DNA of 63,314 nucleotides from Planoprotostelium fungivorum. Taxonomy: Eukaryota; Evosea; Variosea; Cavosteliida; Cavosteliaceae. A program made the position numbers and the translations under genes. The notes under the pieces are model-generated. The model was not told the origin of the DNA, searched no databases, and worked only from the letters and a program-made list of their open reading frames with translations. Location: positions 1 through 63,314 of the forward strand of contig MDYQ01000144.1 of NCBI GenBank assembly GCA_003024175.1, given 5' to 3'. The stretch's first letter is position 1, and every line of letters starts with the position of its first letter. Positions 21,874 through 31,700 of the stretch are shown piece after piece.

Positions 21874-22557
21874 TCAATCCTCTTTATTCATGAAGGAAGA
21901 CAATTTGCCTGTGACCTTACTGTTTGGCTTCAATATGCTGTGCATCTCTGCTTCCAACTCGAGTTCATCTTCATCATCGATGAAGGCCTGGCCTACATTC
22001 AAATTCTTCTTCTCTTCTCTTTCTTCTTCGTCATCAGACAAGTTAGCTGATTTCTTCCTCTTACTGCTTGTTTTCGTCTTCTTCGCTTCATTCTTTTCAG
22101 ATGCTGTGGAAGTGGACAGAGACTCGATTCGATTCGATATAGTTTGCTGCTGTATGGATGTCAACTGCCGATTCATCCTAATCTCTCACTGCTTGTTGTG
22201 TCTTTCTGGCACACAGCTTGACACTGTAAACCGTCATCCTTCCAGCAAGGATCCTGTTATCTCACTCGTCAGGTGAAATGGTCACCCTCTTGGCGTGTCT
22301 TGCGAATGCCTCAAGATCGACAGCAAATGTCTCTGTTGACATCAGGAATAGTTGGAGAACAGGACCTACCTATGAATCCCATGCATAGCTCTGTGATGGC
22401 ACTGATGCCTTCCCTACAAACATCACGTTCAAGATCGGTATTGTGGATCCCTAATATACCTAGTGACTGGAAGGTTACCGTCGCTCTCTTCCCTCTGAGC
22501 GATTCGTCCGACGTAGTACTTCAAGGCCAGCTTGAGCTCTTCTTCGTCGTCTGCCAT
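21874..22557 (-). CDS. CENP-S / MHF1 histone-fold protein with acidic extension
   Basis: The ATG at 22557 gives MADDEEELKLALKYYVGRIA. After two small introns come ISAITELCMGFI and FAVDLEAFARHAKRVTISPD, the histone-fold helices of CENP-S (LENFAxDLExFARHAKR in others), then DDVKLCARKTQQA. CENP-S pairs with CENP-X in the inner kinetochore and in the FANCM-MHF complex. A 40-nt intron (near 22181-22142) joins the fold to a Lys/Glu-rich tail of about 85 residues (KRKKSANLSDDEEEREE…NKED) ending at 21874. Without that splice the protein ends after QQAVRD at a TAG. The gene meets DGAT1 tail to tail. Confidence 0.85.
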
Positions 22558-22909
22558 GTTTGTGTTTCGGGGAAAGGAGCGGGAGGGAGGGAGGGAAGAA
22601 TAAAAGAAATAAAAGAAGGGAAAGAAAGGGAAGGGGGTGGGAGGGAAGGAAGAAAACCAAGAAGAAAAGGGTTGGAATCACTTCTCGAAGCTGCAGGGAA
22701 AGACATCACAGGTAAATGCTTCCTCTATCTATAACTTTTCTTTGGATGTTCTTCTTGTGTTTAACTATTCTCTCTCGTTCGGTTTGTGTGTTTGCATTGC
22801 AAATGGATGGCATGCATCCATTCTTGACCGAACTTGATGAAAGAATATTGCTATAATTTGAAGAAAGAACAATAGTATAGATCATCTAACCTAATCAATC
22901 AGAACGAGA
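22558..22909. promoter_or_regulatory. divergent promoter region CENP-S / eL19 with purine-rich G-quadruplex motif
   Basis: A 352-bp space separates the two starts. Bases 22570-22676 are almost purely A and G on the plus strand, and 22581-22595 reads GGGAGGGAGGGAGGG: four GGG runs with one-base loops, the ideal pattern for a parallel G-quadruplex. Closer to eL19 the sequence turns T-rich and carries ATGGCATGCATCCAT, an inverted repeat around GCATGC at 22806-22822. Confidence 0.6.
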
Positions 22910-23769
22910 ATGGTCTCTCTTAAGTTGCACAAGCGGCTCGCGGCCAGCATCCTCAAGTGCGGTAAGCGAAAGGTATGGCTGGACCCCAACGAAATCAGCG
23001 AGATTTCCATGGCCAACTCTCGTGAGTCGATTGAAAACTTTTTTCCTTTTCTGATGTGCAACCCCTTCAGGCCAAAACATCCGTCGTCTGATCAAGGACG
23101 GTTACATCATCAGAAAGCCAGAGGTCATCCACTCTCGCTTCCGTGCCAGAGCTCACCTGGAGGCCAAGAGAAAGGGAAGACACAACGGTATCGGTAAGAG
23201 GAAGGGTACCCGTGAGGCCAGAACTCCCTCCAAGCTCCTCTGGATGAGAAGAATGAGAGTTCTTCGCAGACTCCTCAGAAAGTACCGTGAGCAGAAGAAG
23301 ATCGACAGATCTCTGTGAGTACTCAACCCTTCGTGATCGTGCTGACAGTTGAAGGTACCACGATCTGTACATGAAGGCCAAGGGTAACGTCTTCAAGAAC
23401 AAGCGTGTTCTGATCGAGTACATCTACAAGGCCAAGGCTGAGCAGAGCCGTGAGAAGGAGCTCGCCGAGCAGGTTGAGGCCCGCAAGGCCCGTTCCAAGG
23501 CTCTCCGCGACCGTAAGAACGCCGCCGAGAAGAAGGCTGAGGAGGAGGGTGTCAGCATCAAGGCCAAGGAGGAGAAGAAGCCCAAGGAGGACAAGAAGGC
23601 TCCCAAGGCTGCTGCCCCCGCCAAGGCTGCCTCCCCTGCCCCCGCCAAGGAGGAGAAGAAGGCCGCTGCCCCCGCCAAGGCTGCCTCCCCCGCCCCCGCC
23701 AAGGAGGCTGCCCCTGCCAAGAAGGCCGCCGCCCCCGCCCCCAAGAAGGACGGAAAGGGCAAGAAGTAA
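22910..23769 (+). CDS. RPL19: 60S ribosomal protein L19 (eL19) with Ala/Pro/Lys-rich tail
   Basis: The ATG at 22910 begins [20 protein letters not shown]. It continues [17 protein letters not shown], an intron, then [75 protein letters not shown] and, after a second intron, the long C-terminal helix ([18 protein letters not shown]). All are signatures of eL19, a large-subunit protein that bridges to the small subunit. About 60 residues after the helix form a repetitive tail with two copies of [12 protein letters not shown] and a basic end (KKDGKGKK), longer than in fungi or animals and resembling tails of histone H1. Codon bias is extreme (GCC, AAG). Confidence 0.97.
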
Positions 23770-24063
23770 GACCACGGAATGAATCGCTTCACGAATCCCT
23801 GCAAACCTCTCCTATCATCTCTTTGTCATCTCTTCATTCTCTTTGTTATCTCTTCATTCTCTCTCTACATCGTTTCTTCTCACTCGTCTGTCTTACAACG
23901 GATCACATCTCTATACTCTTTATTTCGTGTGTCACGATCGTTCTGCTGTCTCTGCGTCAGGGGCTTGTGGATTCGAATCCGGACTGAAGGGTGGGATGGA
24001 CCCTGAGAGAGAGATGGATGCCATGGACAGTGGTGCTATCGATGGTGGTGTCTCTAGCTCGAT

Positions 24064-24763
24064 CTATTCGATGTTAGACCCATTCGGCCACATCAGCAGG
24101 TGTCCCACCTCTTGGGTTCGTATGTTGATGATATGCTTCTTGCCAAAGGTGTATTGGTACAACTTGAAGTGACGAAAGTATCTACGTCTGTTAGGACTGT
24201 CGATCTTACTGCGTCTCACGTGTTCGCCAGCTGCTCCGTGATGATCTTGATGTCTCTGATGGTGAAGATGAAGACACTGAATGGAGGACGGTGCACACTG
24301 TGCTTGATGATCAAATTTCGAAACATCTCGAACGCCTCTTCCACATCCATATGGACTGTATAGGTGTCACAACGATAGTTCGACGCAGTCACTCACGCGC
24401 TGTTGTTGATTTTTCCTGAACATGGAGTAAAATTGAAAAGAGAGTGGAAGTCTTCTCGGCTGTGAGCTTCTTCTCACGGCAAAACCTTGAATTGTTCGTC
24501 AGCGTGTCAAAGACGTCACCGTCTCACATGAGTAGGTGGGTGTATAAGTTGAGTAGAATAACACTTTTCTGGTCTGATTTCTGCAGTTGGAATGTGAGGG
24601 ATAAGAAACTGCAGAGTGTTAGCTCGGGACCAGAGCATCTCGTTAATCACTCGGCAATCTCGCTTTGAGTGCTGCATCGATCTAACGCTTTGATGTGATC
24701 ACTTTTAAGGTGTCGCCAGGCAAATGATGCTGGGATTGTTCGAAGAGAACCCTCTGCGCTCAT
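24064..24763 (-). CDS. CFAP119 (CCDC189)-type cilium/flagellum-associated protein
   Basis: From the ATG at 24763 (MSAEGSLRTIPASFAWRHL) five small exons join in phase to IALDRCSTQ-type helices, KSVILLNLYTHLLMFCREK, AEKTSTLFSILLHVQE, EEAFEMFRNLIIKHSVHRPP, FSVFIFTIRDI and NTYFRHFKLYQYTFG, ending at TAG 24064-24066. The CREK…EKTSALFS, HxVxRPPFS and NTYFRHFKLYKY blocks are those of CFAP119/CCDC189, an axonemal radial-spoke-associated protein conserved in flagellates and lost in non-flagellate lineages. The 38-nt intron ending ACGTAG restores NTYFRHF exactly. Its presence implies the organism makes a flagellum at some stage. Confidence 0.85.
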
Positions 24764-25620
24764 CTCGAAGAGCCAATTTTTGACCAAGGTTATTTATAGG
24801 ATTTACAGCGTTGCCCGCAGATGTAATGTGAATGGTTTGTTGCTCTGCAAACCTTCGAGCTTGTTGGCTACGGACCCTGTCCACACTCTGGATTTTGTAA
24901 CGACGTCTACAAGATGGCAGGATGGGTTCATGCAACGTCTGCTCCGAAAATAAGGGAATAAGGGATTGATCTCTGTCATACTTCCTCTTGGTCAATGGTT
25001 TTAGAACACTAGAGACCAATTGCACCTGAGATGCGCACATACACATCAAAGACGATGTTGGGTAATAAGAAGAGCTATGGATGATGTCTAATCGATTTAT
25101 GTAATGACATCTTCACATGGACTGAGGAGGTTCAAATTCAAGAAGAGGTCGAGAGAAATCTTCCACTTGAAGATCCTCGGATAAAAAATTCGAAATTGAA
25201 CGGGGAATTTAACACAGGTTTCATTGAGAGAAGTCGGAACATATCATTTCCGCTGTCGACAACCAAAATTGTCCATTGAAGCCCAGTTTTGAATGCGAGA
25301 CTAGGTTATGTAGACAAGGTAGATCTGCCATCTGACAATTTTGAGATAGGTAAGGATATCCATTGCTGTACAATCTGGTATCAAAATGCGGATAGGCTTG
25401 TCAATCGGAGACCTCCGAACCGCCATCATTTGTGTATTTTTTAGAGCTTCAACGAGAGGAATCGCAGCGGTGCCCCTCTTTGTACCTACCGAGGTTTCTT
25501 TACAGCTCTTTTCAAGGAACCTATTTCTATTCTACTGTAGACCCCTTCCGTCAATCGAAGGGGCGACACTTTACTGTTAACAACAACAAAACAACAACAA
25601 CAAACATAACACAGATAGCT
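24764..25620. other. long intergenic region between CFAP119 and MORN protein
   Basis: About 860 AT-rich bases between divergent starts, unusually long for this window. A minus-strand frame (24705-25049) overlaps the CFAP119 start but shows no protein-like features. Near 25578-25610 lies an AACAAC-rich stretch just upstream of the MORN start. A cell-type-specific promoter for the flagellar gene would fit here, but no element can be named. Confidence 0.35.
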
Positions 25621-26868
25621 ATGGAAGCTCTTTCCAACTTTCTGGTGAGTTGTCTTTTCACTCGACCAACACCAGACCTCGGCTGACTTAATCTTCCAGA
25701 GTGATAAATTTCTGGTCGTCCCATCTCTGAGTGAGGGCTGGTTCTCTGTCCTCACGGACGACATCCGAAAGGAAATCTGGGCTCACATCCAGGATGACAA
25801 GGCCTTCGCTCGTGCTTGCCAAGTGAACCGCAAGTGGAGACACGAGATGGAGGTCGCTTGGCAGACTTACGCCTTCCGCCGTGGCTTCTTTGTTGACGCC
25901 ACCTTCCTCGCCTCCCAAGGAAAGGACTGGAAGTGGGTCGTCAGAGTCAAGTACCTTGTCCACCACAACCCCACCCCCGAGGAGCAGGCCGTCCTCCAGG
26001 GTCCCTGCACCATCGTCCTCACCAACTCCACCCCCGAGAACAACGGAATCTACGAGGGAGACATTGTCGACGGCAAGAGACAAGGCGTAGGCAAGCGATC
26101 CTTCCCCGACGGCTCCGTCTACCTCGGGCGCTGGAGCAACGACCTCAAGGACGGCATCGGCTCCTTACGCTGGGCCGATCAGACCTCCTACTCTGGAGAG
26201 TGGAAGGTCGATAAGTACCACGGCTTCGGTGTCAAGTCATGGTCTGACGGTGACCGCTACGAGGGATTCTGGGAGGAAGACAAGAAGACCGGCAGAGGCA
26301 TCTACGTCTGGTCCAACAGTGACAGGTGACCATCCCCTCTATGTGACGATCTGACAAGTATAGATACGAGGGTGAATGGGCCAACGACAAGCAGCACGGC
26401 CGTGGCACCTTCAAGTGGCAGACTGGAGTGACCTACTACGGAGCATTTGTAGAGAACCAGCGAGAAGACCCCAACGCCCTGTTGGTCTGGCCCAACGGCG
26501 ATCGCTACCAAGGATCGTTCCGCACCAACATGATTGAGGGACACGGAATCTACCAGCACGCCTCAGGGGACCGTTACATCGGAGAGTGGAAGGGCTCTCA
26601 GAGACACGGCGTGGCAACTTATGAATATGTATATGGAGGCAAGTTTGTGGGACAATTTGTGGACGACGAGAGGAATGGACAAGGAACTCTCCACTGGCCC
26701 GATGGAGACATCTACGAGGGCACTTGGAGAAACGGAGGAAGAACAGGAACAGGAAAGTTCACCTCCAAGTACGGTCAGGTCTACTTCCAAACGTGGCACG
26801 AGAGGCCCCACCGAAACTACGCCGAGAGAATCCCCCCCAGAACACCCGCTGAGGACGACGGAATGTAA
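25621..26868 (+). CDS. F-box-like and MORN-repeat protein
   Basis: Exon 1 (MEALSNFL) is joined by a 79-base intron to SDKFLVVPSLSEGWFSVLTD, then DDIRKEIWAHIQDDKAFARA, CQVNRKWRHEME, an F-box-like helical block. About ten MORN repeats of 23 residues follow (for example YEGFWEEDKKTGRGIYVWSN and YEGEWANDKQHGRGTFKWQ), with one short intron at about 26326-26363, ending DDGM at 26868. MORN repeats bind lipids or act as scaffolds at membranes, and F-box plus MORN proteins occur widely in protists. The repeat at VENQREDPNALLVWPNGD is degenerate. Strong GCC/AAG-type codon bias points to high expression. Confidence 0.85.
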
Positions 26869-27072
26869 ACGTAAATACAACTGCTGAGCATATTCTTCTC
26901 TCCTCTTTGCCTGAGTGCTTGCGATACAATTGAAACACCTGTAGCTCTGATCTTATACACTCACTACCCTGATGGCACCTGTACAGTTGAGTTGGAGAGT
27001 GTCTATGTTTTAATTAACTTTAATAAATCGGAGCGTGAGACGGAAACTTGTCCAATTTTCCATATCGTGACG

Positions 27073-28551
27073 ATGCAGAGAGCGCTGCAACTCAGAGCGT
27101 CGAGTCTCTTCTCGAATAGAATCAATCCATTGAGGGTTAGACCAGTGCACATCACTGGTTCCAACAGCACAACATGCAAGATCTTAGTGAATGGAGATGA
27201 CGAAGCGATTACTGTGCTAGACAGAAGAACAAATATAGGTGCTGTCAGGAGACAATACTTGCTAAAAGTCAAGTTGCGACAGAAGATGCAGAACTACGAC
27301 TATAGGTCAGACGAACAAGATCTGATGTTCATAGAGAAACTTGCGCAATTGATACCCTTAGGGACTCTCCTGAAAGATCAGAAGGTGGAATGTGCAATAG
27401 ATCGAACAGCATTAATTGTGACGTCAGGTCTCCTTCGTCGCCAATTTGTTTCGACTCTGTGGATCAGACCGTACAACAGTTCGTTTTAAGGGTGTCAAGA
27501 TGATGGCAGCCCTCCCTAATCAGGAACTTGTTTTGCAGCGATTAGTGGGGTGAGGTTGATTCTGATTACACTTCTGCTCATTGATAGGCTGGTAGATGCA
27601 CTGCGGAGAGAGGAGGACAGACTCGTACAGCCTGAAGCCAGCGAGGAGGCCAAGAGCTCTTCGATAGGTGATCACAGAGTAGAAGTTGGATCACCTGACT
27701 GAAGATCAGAGGAGCAACAAAACACAATGGAGCAATTTGAGGCACAGGGGCGTGAGAAACTGAACCAATCGGAGGATAAGCTACGAACCATCCTCTCAGA
27801 TCCAGAGTACACGGAGAGGATGATCTATCTCGAGTCTAGATTGTGCGCCGACCCATCTCAGTATCACTCCAGTTTGATGAACCTGAACCACTTCTATAAC
27901 AAATTCGAACACTTGATCCCTACCATGATTCGGTGAGATGGATTGGATGCGTCCTATTCATTCATTCAGGATCAACGAGGTATGGAAGGATTACTTCTCA
28001 GATCACTTTGGAGGAAATCACAGGTACACAGCAGAGATTGCTCAGAGCAATGCACAATTGAAGATCACGATGGGCGACCACACGGGGGCTGAGAACGATT
28101 TGAGGCAGCAAATCGTATCGCTGAAAGGTGTTGATGGATGAGATGGTGCATGAGATGACAGCAACAGAGTCCATAGACTCTGTAGAACACACGGAAGAAG
28201 AGATAGACAAGGCCGACGTCATAGAACTAACCACGCTATTATGCTCACTGTACAAAGAATTGACCATTCTGATGAAGAACCAAGGACGAATGGATGAGGC
28301 GAAACAGACTCTGAGTCAGGTGAGATAGATCACATCGACGACGGTAACGAGGGAAGGTTCGAGAGGGGTGGTACCAGAATATGGATAACCAGAACCTGGC
28401 CCTGTACTGCTTTCAATGCCACACAGCGATGGATGATCTATCGATGGATAGAGACCAAGCTGTGAGGGACTGTACAGATATTCTGGATAGATTCAAAGAC
28501 TTGAACAATTCCGCCAACAACATAGCTCTGACGAAGATGAAGAATAGATGA
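27073..28551 (+). CDS. hypothetical mitochondrial-type protein, helical
   Basis: The ATG at 27073 gives a presequence-like start rich in Arg, Ser and Leu and free of acids (MQRALQLRASSLFSNRINPL). A 40-nt intron (GTCTCC…GATCAG) joins TALIVTSDRTTVRFKGV to MMAALPNQELVLQRL in frame. Further small introns lead through VDALRREEDRLVQPE, EEQQNTMEQFEAQGRE, FYNKFEHLIPTMIRINEVWK, YTAEIAQSNAQLKITMGDH, VIELTTLLCSLYKELTILM and LALYCFQCHTAMDDL to a TGA at 28549. The second half looks like helical pairs of the TPR type. No named family is recognised; a mitochondrial location is inferred only from the N-terminus. Confidence 0.6.
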
Positions 28552-28708
28552 GAATTATTCAGGGGTTGTTAGCCATAAAGCGGTTGCTGAGGCGATGGGG
28601 TTCGTGAAAATATGAAAAAGAACACCTGAGCATTGTAAAGGAGAAATTACTCGCTTAACATCTTTAAATTCATACTCATCTGGTGAGCAGGAGGAGATAT
28701 AAGTTCAT

Positions 28709-31700
28709 ATGTCCCGTCTGGGAGAGCTTCCACCTGCTCTTGTCTCTCCGATCCCTTCCTTAACAAAAGAGCAGCAGAATCGCATCGTAACGGCTCCCCG
28801 TGAAGACTCACCAGATATCGGTAGACAGATATCCGACACAGATGAAGAGGCACAATATGCAGATGTGGATGATATGGAATCAGTGCATTCCCCCACAATC
28901 GTCACTTCACCTCAGAGGCCCCAGCTGAGACGTCTACAAAGGATTCCCAGGAATGGCTCAGAGAGGGTCTTGCAATCTCGAAGTGATGTGAGCCTGCAGT
29001 CCGTCAGGCCACGCTCCGTCTCCTCGGTAGATTCTTCCGTTCAATTCAGTGCCATCATCAAATCCGGTCAATTGAAGAGGAGATCATTTTGGACCCAATG
29101 GAGGGAATCCTCCTTCTGCATCAGTGCGTCTGGTATATTCACTGAATATGAGGGAACGGTGAGCTCTTCCTCTGTGCTTCTATCACTGAAAGACGAAGAT
29201 GGAGGAAGTGCTGTGCGTCATCGATCTCAACAGTGGGATAGCACGTTTGGCGGAGAACATGTTGGGAATTCCTCACACCATGGCTATTTATTCCTCTGAT
29301 CACGAACCTCTCTTTCTCATGGCCCCCAACGAGGGTGTCCTCTTGGATTGGATCACTGTCATCGGGGTGACTGTCCTTCCATCCCTCTCTATCTACACCT
29401 CACTCCCTCCACCCCTCTCTATCTACACCTCAATCCCTCCACCCCTCTCTATCTACACCTCAATCCCTCCATCCCTCTCTATCTACACCTCAATCCCTCC
29501 ACTGATTTCACCCAGGTACGCAACCTGAGTCATTACACCATGTCCCTTGAAGAGCAACTGCAGAGGTGAGTGATGGAATGAGAGGATGAAAGTCAATGGA
29601 GGACAGATTCTGGGTCGATCCCGCAATCTATTGTTCAGAGAATGGAACCATCCTGGGTGCGAACGAGAGTGCGCTTCATTTCTTCGGGTACACACGGGAA
29701 CAGATGATGAAGAAGGGCATCTCCATGATCCTACCCACACCCTTGGTACAGAAGCACGAACGACTGTTCCAACATCACGTGTTGACGGGAGGTAGAAGGA
29801 TGACAGGTGACGATGGAGTACATTGTAAAGTGAGATGAACGATGGCAGGACACCCGAAGAAGGTGGCTGTGGTGCTGAACAACAAGCAGAGAGCTTACGT
29901 GCAGCTCAACATCGACGAAGACTCTTCCGATGGGATGAGAAAGTTTGTGATGACACTGAGACAGACCACGGAGCCTGCAGAGGGTGAACTGAATGCTTCC
30001 AAGGCAGAGGAGACTGAAGAGGTGGAGAACAACGCGTTCAATGGCATCTTATCCGTGCTGAAGAGAGCAGGCAGGGAAATTATTTATCGACACGGATAAC
30101 ATCATCGATGGGTTGACACCAGCGCAACGAAATCTGTTGCTACAAAAGTATGCCGATCATACACCTGCGAACAGAGCCTTGGTGGATAATCTCATCAAGA
30201 AGCTATCCAAGTGGGATTATAATCCTCTCATCAAATACAAGGTGAGTCATCTAGAACGGGAAGAATTCATCATAGATTGTGATCCATAGAATGGGAGGTG
30301 AAAGTGAAGAACAAATGATGATGAAGATAGGGAGAGCTGGACAACGAGAGTAAGATGAAGAGGAGAGGAAAGACGAGTCCAGAAGAATACAATCTCATCA
30401 ACAAATCCATTCTGATGGATCACCACCGCTTCTGGCACGAAAACTCCAAGAGATCCCAAGACAACAGCAACGACAAACACCAAGACGTGGAGCTGGTCTC
30501 CGTGCTAGCCTCATACTGTCCCAAATTAGTCGTCAGGAGGATGATGAATTCTGCCGTTGACATTCATCCCCCCGAAGTGGAGAATTACACTGCGGCAGTC
30601 ATGTTCGCAGACATCTCAGGCTTCACCGCCCTCACCGAAAAACTCGTCACGGCAGGACCCGAGGGTGTAGAGAAGCTGACGACGCATCTGAACCAATATT
30701 TCGGCAAACTGATTGGAATCATCCACCGCTACGGTGGTGACATCGTCAAATTTGCGGGTGAGTGGAGGAGAAAGAGAGGAACTGAGCTCTCCAGGGGATG
30801 CAGTGTTGGTCATATGGCCCACGGGATCTCGACCAGGGTTGAGTGGAATGATCTTACTGGCCTGTCAGTGTGCCAAGGCTCTCCTCGATGAACTAGGTGA
30901 GAGGAGGTGGGAGATGATGGTGACGAGTGACAGACATCTACACGGTGGAGGGTGTGGGGAGTGTGCTGAGATTACACATCGGTGTGGGTGCCGGTGAAGT
31001 GTCAGGAATTCACGTGGGAGGGGTGGACAACCGCTACGAGTTCTTCATCTCTGGACAGGTGAGAGAATCGATAGATCGTCAGTGACAGAGGAAGGTGTTG
31101 GAGCAAGTATCCAATTGTGAGAAGCAAGCACAGCCAGGAGAAGTGTATGTTTCCGTGATCGCATGGTTGCTGGTAGAGTCTGGAAGGATTGCAGGAATGC
31201 AGAGGGGCAAAGGGGCTCTGGCCAATTATCGTCTAGATTCCATAGAAGTCCCAGCAGGTACCATTCTCTCTCTTCTTTGATTCATTATTCACTATTCTCT
31301 CTTCTTTGAATCATTATTCATTATTCTCTCTCTTCTTTGACTCATCGATTCATCATTCTCTCTTGACTCATCAATTCATCATCTCCTTCTCTGCTGATGG
31401 CTGAGCAGAGGTACCACAAGAGATACCACTCAAGTTGTACAAAGACATGGAGACGACACTGAAGAGATACATACCGGCCTCAGTGATGAACTACATCGAC
31501 TCGGGACAGAAGAGGTGGCTGGGAGATCTGAGGAGACTGTCCGTCATCTTCTTGAACTTGACAGTTCCCTTCAAAGAATCACCCACCAGTGTAGAGGAGC
31601 TTCAGACTGTCGTCACCGAGATGCAGATCATCGTATCGAAGTACGGAGGCATGATCCGACAGTTTATGATCGACGGTGAGATCTCTCAGTGATCATCCAT

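Noticed and set aside
22273-22734. A 153-codon plus-strand ORF over the purine-rich tract.
   Set aside because: It crosses the CENP-S exons in antisense and is Gly/Lys/Arg-rich only because of the purine tract.
23323-23804. Gly/Leu- and Ala/Ser-rich minus-strand ORFs opposite eL19.
   Set aside because: They are shadows of the biased GCC/AAG codons of the ribosomal protein gene.
23940-23985. A tRNA-like B-box phrase (GATTCGAATCC).
   Set aside because: No matching A box, acceptor stem or anticodon arm could be drawn around it.
24705-25049. A 114-codon minus-strand ORF upstream of CFAP119.
   Set aside because: It overlaps the CFAP119 start in a different frame; the ATG at 24763 opens the CFAP119 frame directly without it.
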